This document shows positions 1 to 9,142 of a stretch of DNA of 64,000 bases, piece after piece (positions within the stretch are counted from its first letter, which is position 1; each line of letters starts with the position of its first letter). Source of the stretch: Pseudovibrio brasiliensis (GTDB taxonomy: Bacteria; Pseudomonadota; Alphaproteobacteria; Rhizobiales; Stappiaceae); assembly GCF_018282095.1 (NCBI RefSeq), contig NZ_CP074126.1, positions 3,204,341-3,268,340 of the forward strand. The letters run 5' to 3'. The notes beneath the pieces were generated by a model, which did no database searches, was not told the DNA's origin, and saw nothing but the letters and a program-made list of their open reading frames with translations. Position numbers and translations under genes: made by a program.

Positions 1-249
1 AACTTGGAACAAACACAGCGGACGATAACTCTTGCCCTCTCCATCGATATCAAACCGGCAGACATATCCAAGCACCTCATCTTCTGCATTGCGATATGTC
101 CAGCGCTGCGAAGGCACGCCTAACTTAGGATGGAAAGCAGGTGGTACCGGTGCCTCACCTGGCACCGGTACCACAATCGCCTTTTGTGGCTGTGTTCGAT
201 TGGATTGAGTTGCTTGGCCTGTTTTGATTGGAGCAAATGGATCACTCAT
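1..249 (-). CDS. Partial primase/helicase-like protein of a mobile element (N-terminus only)
   Basis: About 83 N-terminal residues are visible; the frame stays open to the left edge, so the C-terminal part is outside the window. The start ATG at 249 overlaps the stop of the upstream gene (ATGAGTGA), implying translational coupling. The segment is Pro/Gln-rich at first, then reads WTYRNAEDEVLGYVCRFD, a pattern I associate with N-termini of large primase-helicase or virulence-E-like proteins of integrated elements. No catalytic motif lies within the visible part, so the function is inferred from that pattern and from the small primase-like gene it is coupled to. Confidence 0.5.
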   Translation of the reverse strand, partial: MSDPFAPIKTGQATQSNRTQPQKAIVVPVPGEAPVPPAFHPKLGVPSQRWTYRNAEDEVLGYVCRFDIDGEGKSYRPLCLFQV

Positions 250-565
250 ATGCATCCACTCCAATCATATCCGCCAGATTGCATGCAGCTTGCTTTTGCG
301 ACAGCGAAAACAAATAGGCCCCAAGGCTGATAAAATCCCGCCCGCCTTCACCAGTCGCAAAGTCACACCACAAGCCTGAAGCTATGTTGATCTTGAAGGA
401 ACCGGCCTGCCGATCCATTCGGCGCGGGTTTTTCACGGTATACTCACAGCCACAAAGCCGCCCACCGGGTAGCCATTGCCTGCAGATCGTGTCACCATGC
501 AATAAAGCAGCTCTGGCAATGCGCTGGAAATCGATGCGAGGCTTTAGCTTATAGCGCCGTCTCAT
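242..565 (-). CDS. Small primase zinc-finger-like protein of the island
   Basis: The 107-aa product contains cysteines near residues 28, 38, 40 and 67 and the segment CDFATGEGGRDFISL, which resembles the N-terminal CHC2-type domain of phage and ICE primases. It lies between an HTH gene and a larger primase/helicase-like gene, each overlapping by a few bases (ATGA-type overlaps at 562-565 and 242-249), so all three are probably translated from one message. A role in replicating or mobilising the island is inferred. Zinc binding cannot be confirmed because the spacing is not a textbook CHC2 motif. Confidence 0.5.
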   Translation of the reverse strand: MRRRYKLKPRIDFQRIARAALLHGDTICRQWLPGGRLCGCEYTVKNPRRMDRQAGSFKINIASGLWCDFATGEGGRDFISLGAYLFSLSQKQAACNLADMIGVDAYE

Positions 566-786
566 GACCTTGCCTCCACTTCACTCGTGGAGCTGGCCAG
601 ATGAGATTCAATCCAAGCCTGAATATCAGAAGGCCGGTAGCGTACCGATTTTCCCATCTTCACATAATTTGGCCCACCGCCACGCACCCGCCACGCCTGT
701 ATGGTCCTTATAGAAATTCCAAGATAATCCGCCGCCGCCGCTTCAGTAATCAAAGCGTTCTCAACGCTGTTCAGTTCCGTCCTCAT
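562..786 (-). CDS. AlpA/excisionase-type helix-turn-helix protein
   Basis: The product is a small (about 74 aa) DNA-binding protein with the HTH_17 pattern: ITEAAAADYLGISIRTIQAW is the helix-turn-helix and the YVKMGKSVRYRPSDIQAWI stretch forms the wing. Proteins of this size and layout act as excisionases or activators of integrase genes in P4-like satellites and islands. ATG codons at 795 and 792 lie too close to the Shine-Dalgarno (GGAG); the ATG at 786 has 9-nt spacing and is preferred. The gene overlaps the next one by four bases. Function is assigned from the family; the link to the integrase 10 kb away is inference. Confidence 0.65.
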   Translation of the reverse strand: MRTELNSVENALITEAAAADYLGISIRTIQAWRVRGGGPNYVKMGKSVRYRPSDIQAWIESHLASSTSEVEARS

Positions 787-892
787 AACCATCATCTCCG
801 CTCATTTGCGATGAGGAAATGCTGGTTGGATTCCACCTGCAGAAATAGGCGACACGATTATTCAGTGCAGGTGTTTTAATTTATGTCTCTGA

Positions 893-1687
893 TTACTTTG
901 AAGGAATACGGCCTGCTTGTTTAAACGACTGCGGCGCATAATCCCCCCACAAGCGATCAAACTGACGCCCACTTACTCCTGGAAAATGTTGCAATACGTC
1001 CTTCCTAACATACGCTTTCTTTGATCGTGGCTGGTCCCCGAGCGCCTCCAGAAAACGGATAACTTCAGCCTCAACAAAACGGCCTTTACTATCAGGTTTT
1101 GTCTTACTGCTTTGAGCCACAAACATTGTCAAATCTTCGGCCAGCACTTGCCGCTGATCACCGTCAATGCGTAAGAGTTCATTTCGCCGCCATGAGACAT
1201 ATGAAAGCTCAGAACACCAATAAGAGGCAGGAACCACGTGGGCATCCGCTAAGGCTCTATCGCGACCTTTCACTATGAGCTCACCACGCTGTAGTGCAGA
1301 TATCAGAGCCAAATACGTTTCAAAAATCAGCTGAGTTGCCAGCTTTTCTTCTGTTCTCTTGGGAGCCTTGCCGCTCTCAAGGATTTCCATCAATCCATGA
1401 TCATCCAGCCACTCGGGAAGAACTGTTTTCTTGTGATGTTGAGTTAAAGTTCGAAGATCAGCAGTTACTGGCCAACAGCTAGGCGAGAGAATGGAAAAGT
1501 ACGAACAGATACCCTCGAGCGTCCAATCATAAACTGATGCAATCACGCTCGCATCATAGATTGCTTCACTCACTTCCTCTCGATCAAACAGCAACCTGCC
1601 GAAAGCTTCTTTCACGAAAAGTCCTTCGACAAGTGTCAGGTCACGCCCTACGATCTCCCTCATTAGATCCCCTAACCTAATAATCAT
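893..1687 (-). CDS. Hypothetical island protein, about 264 aa
   Basis: I do not recognise a family. The protein looks soluble, without signal peptide or membrane segments. The central region is Lys/Arg/Glu-rich and the C-terminus (VRKDVLQHFPGVSGRQFDRLW) resembles a small helix-turn-helix-like end seen in uncharacterised proteins beside rhizobial element primase genes. Starts are possible at GTG 1693 or ATG 1687; neither has a strong ribosome-binding site. It is read in the same direction as the replication-type genes about 100 bp downstream. A perfect inverted repeat lies about 50 bp upstream and may be its operator. Confidence 0.5.
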   Translation of the reverse strand: MIIRLGDLMREIVGRDLTLVEGLFVKEAFGRLLFDREEVSEAIYDASVIASVYDWTLEGICSYFSILSPSCWPVTADLRTLTQHHKKTVLPEWLDDHGLMEILESGKAPKRTEEKLATQLIFETYLALISALQRGELIVKGRDRALADAHVVPASYWCSELSYVSWRRNELLRIDGDQRQVLAEDLTMFVAQSSKTKPDSKGRFVEAEVIRFLEALGDQPRSKKAYVRKDVLQHFPGVSGRQFDRLWGDYAPQSFKQAGRIPSK

Positions 1688-1693
1688 GGACAC

Positions 1694-2389
1694 CGCTGCA
1701 GACTAGCGCATATTGGGGAGGGAAATTGATGAAAAAATTTTCGTTTAGAAACGAAAAACGAAGGGAAGCCTACTCTCGAAAGGACCACGACCGGACCTTC
1801 GTTGATTTCAAGCAAGGGCTAAGTTTTTGCTGCGGTTTCTCTGTGAACTTACATGTGTAGTGATTCATAGCACTGCTCGGTCAACAAAACAGAGCATCGG
1901 GCTGGTTTGCTGCGCCTATTACTGCTGTATATCTCGCAGTCGCAATTTAACGCATTTTCCCCGAAACTGTCTTTAGACTAGACAACATACTAAGGCGCTA
2001 TACCGGGAGCCTTCAGGTATGCAGAGCTCTCCGTAGTTGATCCCAATTAGTTACTCAAGATCTAAATTTGACAGCCTACAAAACCGCATCATAGCTACTA
2101 GCTTGCGCAAAACAGGCGTGTTTCGTTGGTAACTCCTCACGTGAGAAATATTCTGTGTCTGTCCTTATGAACGTTGCCAGCTCAAATTAAGTGGCGGATA
2201 CAAACGCCGCACATCTTTCTCAAATGCCAGCTGATGGAAAGGGGGACTCCAATTAGAGCACAATTATGTGTTCTCAACTCAGCCATACTTATTGCGAATC
2301 CCACACCTAGAGTTGAGTATTTATTTTTTACTCTCTGTATTTGCAGTTCTGATTTTAGCTATCGGGGCATGCCCTTAAAGGATTGAGCC
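1694..2389. other. Gene-free stretch between the replication module and the defence-like cluster
   Basis: About 700 bases without a convincing gene. It separates the divergent minus-strand replication genes from the plus-strand cargo operon, so it should hold both promoters. The sequence is A+T-rich towards the right end. Apart from the palindrome at 1738-1757 I see no RNA gene, attachment site or recognisable operator. A short open frame at 2174-2386 lacks a ribosome-binding site and protein-like composition. Confidence 0.5.
1738..1757. repeat. Perfect 9-bp inverted repeat (candidate operator)
   Basis: The arms TTTTCGTTT (1738-1746) and AAACGAAAA (1749-1757) are separated by two bases, giving a 20-bp dyad typical in size of an operator for a dimeric repressor. 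It lies about 50 bp upstream of the minus-strand gene starting at 1687. No regulator gene is adjacent apart from the AlpA-like protein. The binding role is inferred. Confidence 0.4.
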
Positions 2390-5300
2390 ATGAAAGTAGA
2401 CATTCGGTCTCCTCAGGGAATTCACGCAGCTGAACTAAAAGCTATTAAAGAGCTCGGAGAGGGGTTGCGAAATTCCTGGTTTGGTTACGCCTCTTTTCTT
2501 ATAGCTGATAAAGCGGGCACGATGGAAATCGATTTGCTTGTATTTACTCACAATCGAATATTACTAGTTGAAGTCAAGCACTGGAATGGGAGTATTAAAT
2601 CAGATGGAAAAACATGGGTTCAGACAACTCCGTCAGGGGCTAATCGGGAGCAAGCATCTCCTGTTGTGATCAAGAGGGAGCACGCTCAAAGGTTACGTAG
2701 TCTATTTAAAAAGCATTTGGAGAGTCGTTGGAACGGGTTCTACGTGATCGAAACATGCGTAGTGTTGAGTGGTGACGCGAAAATCGCGCAGATGCCCGAT
2801 TGGGAGCGTGAACTCGTATTTACATTAGATGAGTTTTTAGAAATAAAAAGTGCGGATGGGTTTGAAAGGCTTTTGCCTGAGCGCAATACGGAAAGACCCT
2901 TTCAAAGTGGAAAATTGCTGCGCCCAAATGCCTCTAAGCAGATAGATATTTTTGAGAAATGGTTATCTGGCGGCGGTTGTATTAAGCCGCGAGAGCGGGA
3001 AGCCGGTGGGTATGTCGTTTGCAATCCTACACCTTTATTTAGCCATCCAAAGCATATTTATGAGGAGTTTGAAGGAGCCCATCGCTCTATTGCGAGTAAT
3101 ACAGCAATGCTCAGAGCGTGGGATTTCAATAGGCTAGGTGCTCATGCGTTTACACAAGAACAGCGTGCATTGTTAGGTTTGCGAGAGCAACGAGCAATAG
3201 CTTATGTTTCGGATAATGATTATCAATTGCGCAGAGATTACTTGATGCAACCGCAGCATCAATTGGTTGAAGATGAAGTTCTGGAAGATCTGATAGAAGT
3301 TTATGAGAAGCCACGTTTGTATGAACGGCTTGATATCCATCTTTCACAGTTATCTCATGATAAAGATAGTCGTTATGCGTTACTTCGAGCGCTACTTGCG
3401 CCTTTTGCTGACTTGCATAAAATTGGACTAGCTCACCGTGATATTACGCTAGAAAGATTGTATTATAACGGTCAATCACAATCAATTACTGTGTCTGGTC
3501 TTGTTGCATCACGTTTTCCAGACCCTCAAGGAAAGAGTGTGGGAGATGTCCGTAGTTTCCTTTCGTCTTCGTCTATACCACTGCCAGAAGACGTTTACGG
3601 GCTTGCGGACATAGATGCGTGTCGCATTGATGTATTCATGCTCGGTGTTGCAGCATACAGAATTGCCTATAATCAATCGCTGATAGTTTCAGAAGATGGC
3701 GTGGAGTGGACGTCTCCAACGAAGGATCCTTTTGAAGGGGCTTTAGATAACTGGATCAAACAAGCAATAAACATCTCTCCTGCTGAAAGGCAGCAGGATG
3801 CTGCGGAAATGTTGAGACAACTGACAGAGATAACCTCATATGGGTATCGTGAAAAAGTCAAAGATACGTCAGATGTGATCAAATCATTGCAGGCACACCG
3901 CTCCCAAGTAAACTTGATGATGGAATATCCTCCAAGTGGAGAGGTACGTCAGGACCATGAACGAAATAGGATGGTTTACAGGTCAACTTATAAAGGGCGG
4001 CCTGTCACTGTTAGGTGCTGGCCGAGTTTGGGCTCCAAAGTTGATGACCCAGGTTTAAACCGCCGTCTTTTGCAATTCTGTGAACGTTGCCAAACAATGC
4101 GCCAGCATTCTTTGCCAGTGGCTTCAGTAATAGATTTCGGTTTCTCGATGATGGGAACCTATGTGGTTCAAGACTACGTTGAAGGCGGTGAGAAATTAAG
4201 TGACTGGCTGCAAACTAAAGCAGAACTGGAATTTGAAGATTTTATTGTTGTTTCAAAATCTTTAGTGTCTGCTGTTAACCAGCTGCATTTACTTGATATA
4301 TCGCATGGAGATTTGAAGCCCGATAATATTCTAGTCATAAAAGCGGAGGGGAGCTATAAGATTTGCCTTATCGATACGATTGATATTGATCATACTGCAA
4401 AGCCTTTGCACAATATGGAGTATGCTCCTCAACATGATGTTTCTTCGCTGGAAAGAGACCGCTTTGCCGTCTACATAATCGTAGATGAGATATTTGCTGG
4501 TCAAGGAGGGAAGGCAAGGCTTGTTCGTGAGGAAATTCAAAATGGCATTGGCGATGACTCAGAAGATGTGCCAGTAAGTCTCGAGCCGCTCCGCGAAAGT
4601 CTCTCTCTAGCAACAAAACCAGATCCAGATCCAATAAAATCGTTAACTATTAGTTGGCCTGATCTCGGCGGGCACTTAGAGCCCGTACAGTTAAAAAATG
4701 ATCGTGGTTACATATATGTGAGCTCACGCAAAGATCAGGATGTTCTTTTTCTTTATTTGACTAGCTTGGAAAAGAAAATAACTTGCAAGATTAGCTTGTT
4801 TGACTTGCAGTTGTTAGATGTCTGGATGAAAGATATCGCACCTGCAGAATTTGTCAGGGACGCTCAGAATGCAAATAATCCCAAAAATAAGAAAAGCCAG
4901 TCTGTTCAACTATCCATTGGTATTGACGGAAGCCGTCGTAATGCAACTGCTGAGGCGGAATTATTGGCATTTTTCTGCTCACTTGAGATAGTTCAAGACT
5001 TTCTGCAAAGTCCAAAAGACGTAGGTGAACAAGCAGTTATCGAAGTCGATGACAAAGAGGTACCCCTTGAGAATCTTTGGGATGCGGTTGTGGAAGCGGA
5101 GCGTGAGCTTCATCCCACGGTTACTGTAGCGGGTTATCCAAAAAATGAAGACGGTATTTGCAAGCTGCAAGTGCATGAAGATCTATCTTCTTTTGAGCAG
5201 TTTGATGAAAGTGATAAGGTCCAGATATTAAGTTCTTCTAATGACGGTGCTTGGTATTACGGTATTTTGGATATAAAAAATAGCAGAGAAGACCGGATTA

Positions 5301-7378
5301 CCATCTCAGAACCACGAGCTATGAGTTCCTTAAGGCCAGGTACGAAGCTAAGGCTAGTTGAGTTGAGGGCTGAAACGAGCTGGCAAAGAAGACGCAAAGG
5401 ATTACACGCAGTTCTTCAGGGGGATACTCCTATTCCGTCATTAGTTGATTGGTTTAGTCCTTCACGGCCTAATCCGGTTCCGGCTATAGCCCCGCTGCCC
5501 CAACCTTCGGTTCCACAAATAGAACAGTACGGGCTCGACGAGAGTAAAGTATTAGCATTCAGACATGTGCTCGAGCAACCTCTATCCGTCGTGATGGGAC
5601 CTCCCGGGACTGGGAAAACAATGTTGTTGTCAGCATTGCTTGATTATCTAACACGGCTAAAAGAGGTTGGGAGAGTCTTACTAGTTTCGCAATCACATGT
5701 AGCAGTGAATGAACTAGCTACTCGGGCTAGGCATGTAATGAGTAAGAGGTCGGAAAGAGATGAGGAGCACACAGCTGATGATACTCCTTCTATGGTGCGA
5801 TTAGGAGATAGAAAGAAGGTGGATGATGAGCTTCTAGATGTTCATGTTGATGCTCTTCAGGCTCGATATCGAACTTCTTTTCATCGTGATTTTGATGCTC
5901 GCTTGATGGTTTTAGCTCCTCGATTAGGCTTACCAGAAGAAATCGTGTTGGAGGCTGCTGATATCTACAGGCGGATAGGTAAAGAACTCTACAGCTATGT
6001 CGATCATAGGGAGCAATTACGCAAGTATGAGAATAGTGAAGGTGCGAGTGAAAATTTAGAATACACCTCGCGTTTAAATGATAAAGTACGACGTCTTTAC
6101 GATATGCTTTGTGATGCTATTCAGGTGTATATCGATAATCCATATGCTTTACTTGAAGATGAAGATCCATTGCTTGATTTATTAAATAATCTTGGCGATA
6201 AGTATCATATTAACAACCCGAAAGCTATTAGCTGTCTCCGCGATGTCATCGATATCAGTCACAAATGGTTACTTCGCCTGTCCTCTGATGCCGAAGGTTT
6301 CGCTGGATTTGCAGCCAGAACTCGCAGTTTAGTAATTGGAACATTGGTAGGTATAGGTAAGTCATCTTACAATCTGTCGCAGAACAATTATGATGTCGCG
6401 ATTATTGATGAGGCAGGCCGTGCTACTGCCAGCGAATTAGCTATGGCGATGCAGTCAGCAAATCGCGTCATACTTGTAGGGGACCACAAACAGTTACCTC
6501 CTATGAATGATGATGCCTTAGTACGCCGGATCTGCCATCAGCTTTCACTGCCTGAGGAGGAAGTACTACGTACAGATTTCGAGCGCGCTTTCACCTCTAC
6601 AAAAGGGGTTATGCTCGATACTCAATATAGGATGGCGCCAGCCATAGGTGATCTGGTGAGCCATGTGTTTTACGAGGGAAATCTAAAAACTGGAAGAGGC
6701 GATGCTCCTGAGTGGATGAAGCAGCTTCCAAGTCCGTGGAACCGAACTGTTACTTGGCTGGATACAAGTGAGTTTCAAGAAGAAAATACCAAACGTGAAG
6801 CACCTTCAGGAATGGTATCGGCAATGCCTGATAAGTTGGAGGGAGCGAGCAACATTGGTGAGGTCGAACTCATTTGTCAGGCTTTGAAAGTTCTGGTTGA
6901 AGATGCGTCGACCTTAGAACAATTGCATGTTTGGGCCGCAGAAGATAAGGCCCCTCCCATTGGTATCATTACAGGATATCGCAAGCAGGTAGCCGCAATC
7001 CAAGAACGACTTGATACTGACGCATGGGCCGCAGGCATCAGAAGTTTGCTTAGGGTGGATACTATTGATTCCTATCAGGGATCTGAAAATAGAATTGTTA
7101 TTCTCTCCCTAGTTAGAAATAATAGACAAAACAAAATCGGGTTCATTAAAGAGGCTCCCCGAGTAAATGTTGCAATTTCTCGCGCTAGAGAAAGGCTGTT
7201 ATTTGTTGGTGCAGCTAACATGTGGCAAGGCACGCATACAGATACACCGCTGGGCCGCATCCGGTCGTATTTAATAAAGGCTATTGAGCAAAACCACGAG
7301 CATTATCAGTTTTTGCAGGCTAGCCAACTGATTGAATGCACGGCCTCAGACTTGAGCTTCTTAGGTTCTGAAGTTTGA
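2390..7378 (+). CDS. NERD nuclease / double kinase-like / SF1 helicase fusion protein, probable anti-phage effector
   Basis: This 1662-aa multidomain protein begins with a NERD nuclease-like domain (about residues 1-170; E46, D48 and the E61-V-K63 motif fit the PD-(D/E)XK-like core). Two kinase-like domains follow: one around residues 260-490 with HRD at 349-351 but an atypical catalytic loop, and one around 520-760 with a well-formed HGDLKPDN loop (639-646) and DT in place of DFG. The C-terminal third is an Upf1/DNA2-type SF1 helicase: Walker A GPPGTGKT (1070-1077), Walker B DEAG (1340-1343), then QYRMAP, SYQGSE and VAISRARERL. NERD-kinase proteins (PglW of BREX type 2) and kinase-helicase proteins (MkoA of Mokosh) are established defence components; the combination here, in an A+T-rich island beside an integrase, suggests a defence role. 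The start is supported by AAGGA seven bases upstream. Not a match to a named system that I can assert. Confidence 0.85.
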   Translation: MKVDIRSPQGIHAAELKAIKELGEGLRNSWFGYASFLIADKAGTMEIDLLVFTHNRILLVEVKHWNGSIKSDGKTWVQTTPSGANREQASPVVIKREHAQRLRSLFKKHLESRWNGFYVIETCVVLSGDAKIAQMPDWERELVFTLDEFLEIKSADGFERLLPERNTERPFQSGKLLRPNASKQIDIFEKWLSGGGCIKPREREAGGYVVCNPTPLFSHPKHIYEEFEGAHRSIASNTAMLRAWDFNRLGAHAFTQEQRALLGLREQRAIAYVSDNDYQLRRDYLMQPQHQLVEDEVLEDLIEVYEKPRLYERLDIHLSQLSHDKDSRYALLRALLAPFADLHKIGLAHRDITLERLYYNGQSQSITVSGLVASRFPDPQGKSVGDVRSFLSSSSIPLPEDVYGLADIDACRIDVFMLGVAAYRIAYNQSLIVSEDGVEWTSPTKDPFEGALDNWIKQAINISPAERQQDAAEMLRQLTEITSYGYREKVKDTSDVIKSLQAHRSQVNLMMEYPPSGEVRQDHERNRMVYRSTYKGRPVTVRCWPSLGSKVDDPGLNRRLLQFCERCQTMRQHSLPVASVIDFGFSMMGTYVVQDYVEGGEKLSDWLQTKAELEFEDFIVVSKSLVSAVNQLHLLDISHGDLKPDNILVIKAEGSYKICLIDTIDIDHTAKPLHNMEYAPQHDVSSLERDRFAVYIIVDEIFAGQGGKARLVREEIQNGIGDDSEDVPVSLEPLRESLSLATKPDPDPIKSLTISWPDLGGHLEPVQLKNDRGYIYVSSRKDQDVLFLYLTSLEKKITCKISLFDLQLLDVWMKDIAPAEFVRDAQNANNPKNKKSQSVQLSIGIDGSRRNATAEAELLAFFCSLEIVQDFLQSPKDVGEQAVIEVDDKEVPLENLWDAVVEAERELHPTVTVAGYPKNEDGICKLQVHEDLSSFEQFDESDKVQILSSSNDGAWYYGILDIKNSREDRITISEPRAMSSLRPGTKLRLVELRAETSWQRRRKGLHAVLQGDTPIPSLVDWFSPSRPNPVPAIAPLPQPSVPQIEQYGLDESKVLAFRHVLEQPLSVVMGPPGTGKTMLLSALLDYLTRLKEVGRVLLVSQSHVAVNELATRARHVMSKRSERDEEHTADDTPSMVRLGDRKKVDDELLDVHVDALQARYRTSFHRDFDARLMVLAPRLGLPEEIVLEAADIYRRIGKELYSYVDHREQLRKYENSEGASENLEYTSRLNDKVRRLYDMLCDAIQVYIDNPYALLEDEDPLLDLLNNLGDKYHINNPKAISCLRDVIDISHKWLLRLSSDAEGFAGFAARTRSLVIGTLVGIGKSSYNLSQNNYDVAIIDEAGRATASELAMAMQSANRVILVGDHKQLPPMNDDALVRRICHQLSLPEEEVLRTDFERAFTSTKGVMLDTQYRMAPAIGDLVSHVFYEGNLKTGRGDAPEWMKQLPSPWNRTVTWLDTSEFQEENTKREAPSGMVSAMPDKLEGASNIGEVELICQALKVLVEDASTLEQLHVWAAEDKAPPIGIITGYRKQVAAIQERLDTDAWAAGIRSLLRVDTIDSYQGSENRIVILSLVRNNRQNKIGFIKEAPRVNVAISRARERLLFVGAANMWQGTHTDTPLGRIRSYLIKAIEQNHEHYQFLQASQLIECTASDLSFLGSEV

Positions 7379-7398
7379 GCGATATCTGGGGGGTGACA

Positions 7399-8820
7399 AT
7401 GACTGAGGATACAATCTTGGAACAGACTGATCATGACGCAAACTATGAACGGAAAGTTCAGTCTCTGTCGTTTCTTGTGCCTGCGCGGCGTTACGATGTA
7501 AATTTTGATGTTACAGCTCAAAAAGCATGGCCCGCAATTTTAGAGAGTGCTCTTCAGCTTATAAGTAAGCTTGAAAAATTAGCGCCTGAGGAACTGCAAG
7601 CATTTTATGGTCTTGATGCACCAGAACGTGAAGGGTTGATTAAGGAAGTTCTAGAGACAGGACTGATTGAATTCGATACAGAAGGGTTGCTTGTTGCAAC
7701 GCCGCTTTTAGTTGAATTGCGCCGCAATAACCAATCAATGGAGATGGAAGAAATCGTAAACTATCAACAAACCATGGTTGTTGATAATCTGACGAATTCG
7801 ATACAACCTAGAGCAGACGATAGGCCTGTCAGAGGCTTGCCGGAGCTTACATTGGATGGTGAAGAGCACGCTTACGAACCAGATAGTTTATTTGTGTCAC
7901 AGTTTGATCGCTTCAAGCAATGTTCAAATAATAGTAAGCTACGCCCGTTTAATACTAAGTTGTATCGAGTAAATCATTGTGAATACTCTCAGCTAACATC
8001 TATTCCCATTTCTCTTGATATCTATGCACATTATGATCGACCTGGCGGTTTGCGTCTCGAGTCGGAATTGTCAGGCTTTTCTGAGAATGTTTCGGGTCTA
8101 ATTACCACTAGTGGATTGCATGGGAGAATAAACAGCTATCTAAATGAAGCGAAAAAAGAGCCAGTTAGCCTGACATTGTCTCAGTATGCGACACTTGTAG
8201 ATGATACTGTTGTCGGTCGCTATGAGGTTGATGGCCTACTCGATCTAGGCCGTTTGTTGCTGGATCGTAGTAAAAAACGCACTGGCTATGGTAATGAGCA
8301 GACGCGCATGGTTATTGGCCCTTTATTTATGAGGGAAAACCAAGCTAACTTGTTTCACTGGCTTAGCCGCGTTCCTAATGAAGAAAAGCTACAGCGGGCT
8401 TTTTGGTTACCGTCAAACTCTTCAATATGGGGCGCTAATGTCGGGTTGCGGGATTTTACTACGAAGTTAGACAATCGCCTAAAAAAGCATAGCAGTTGGT
8501 TGGATGTGGTTGTGCCAGTCAGGGACAAGTCAGAGCGATATAGTTACAGTGAAAAGTTTTACTCGCGTCTTCCAAGATTGATCGGATTCCCAGAAGGTAA
8601 AGACCTCACTGAACTCGAGATACTTGTGATACCAGGAAATGAAGGTTGGGCAATGGTTCAATATCATGCCCAGTTATCTCCAATTTGTGGAATGGCGGGA
8701 GTATCCGTACCTGTCGGGTACTGCACTCATGATAAAAATCGAGTGCAAGATATTATGGATATTCTGAAGAGGCAGTTGGGCACCGATGCTACCAAGGCAG
8801 CTCCGGTCTTTGGTTACTGA
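7399..8820 (+). CDS. Hypothetical protein of the defence-like operon, 473 aa
   Basis: I do not recognise a family. It starts 20 bases after the helicase gene, with a GGGGGG-rich ribosome-binding site just before ATG 7399, so the two genes are almost certainly co-transcribed and their products likely cooperate. The protein appears soluble; roughly the first 110 residues are helical and acidic and could be a winged-helix or adaptor segment, followed by a mixed alpha/beta body without nuclease, methylase, PLD (HxK) or P-loop motifs that I can find. Codon use is A+T-rich like its neighbour. It could be a substrate, regulator or structural partner of the kinase-helicase. Confidence 0.65.
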   Translation: MTEDTILEQTDHDANYERKVQSLSFLVPARRYDVNFDVTAQKAWPAILESALQLISKLEKLAPEELQAFYGLDAPEREGLIKEVLETGLIEFDTEGLLVATPLLVELRRNNQSMEMEEIVNYQQTMVVDNLTNSIQPRADDRPVRGLPELTLDGEEHAYEPDSLFVSQFDRFKQCSNNSKLRPFNTKLYRVNHCEYSQLTSIPISLDIYAHYDRPGGLRLESELSGFSENVSGLITTSGLHGRINSYLNEAKKEPVSLTLSQYATLVDDTVVGRYEVDGLLDLGRLLLDRSKKRTGYGNEQTRMVIGPLFMRENQANLFHWLSRVPNEEKLQRAFWLPSNSSIWGANVGLRDFTTKLDNRLKKHSSWLDVVVPVRDKSERYSYSEKFYSRLPRLIGFPEGKDLTELEILVIPGNEGWAMVQYHAQLSPICGMAGVSVPVGYCTHDKNRVQDIMDILKRQLGTDATKAAPVFGY

Positions 8821-9142
8821 AGTGATAAAATCTGTACGGTGGCGGTACCAAAGCACCGTAGGATTAAACTTGGACTTAATCGGCCTCCCGCTCTCCTCTG
8901 TGCATTGTTTAGAAGGCAAAGGAAGGAGAGCGGACCATGGAAAAGGCTTAGTTACCGCTCTTAAAAAATGCTCTAAGGTCACTTTCGGATCGAGCAGACA
9001 TTCACAATGTATCAGCGTGATAGCTCCTACTTATTGGACAGGTTGCATTTCAAGATGTAGCACTACTATAGATATTGCATCGGCTTTAGTGCATGCTGAG
9101 AAGTATCAGTCATATTGCGACTGAGATGGCTCTGGAGTTTTC
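8821..9142. other. Gene-free gap with two hairpins inside the cargo cluster
   Basis: The gap contains two perfect inverted repeats: TACGGTG (8835-8841) with CACCGTA (8854-8860), just after the preceding stop codon, and CCGCTCTCCT (8888-8897) with AGGAGAGCGG (8924-8933). Neither is followed by a T-run, so they are not classical terminators. They may be operators, RNA processing sites or part of a small RNA. The 9143 gene therefore probably has its own promoter. Confidence 0.4.

Noticed and set aside
2174-2386. 70-aa plus-strand frame before the helicase gene
   Set aside because: There is no ribosome-binding site, the composition is unusual, and no recognisable features are present.
8786-9124. 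112-aa plus-strand frame between the second and third cargo genes
   Set aside because: It overlaps the end of the upstream gene, has no good ribosome-binding site and its composition is not protein-like.
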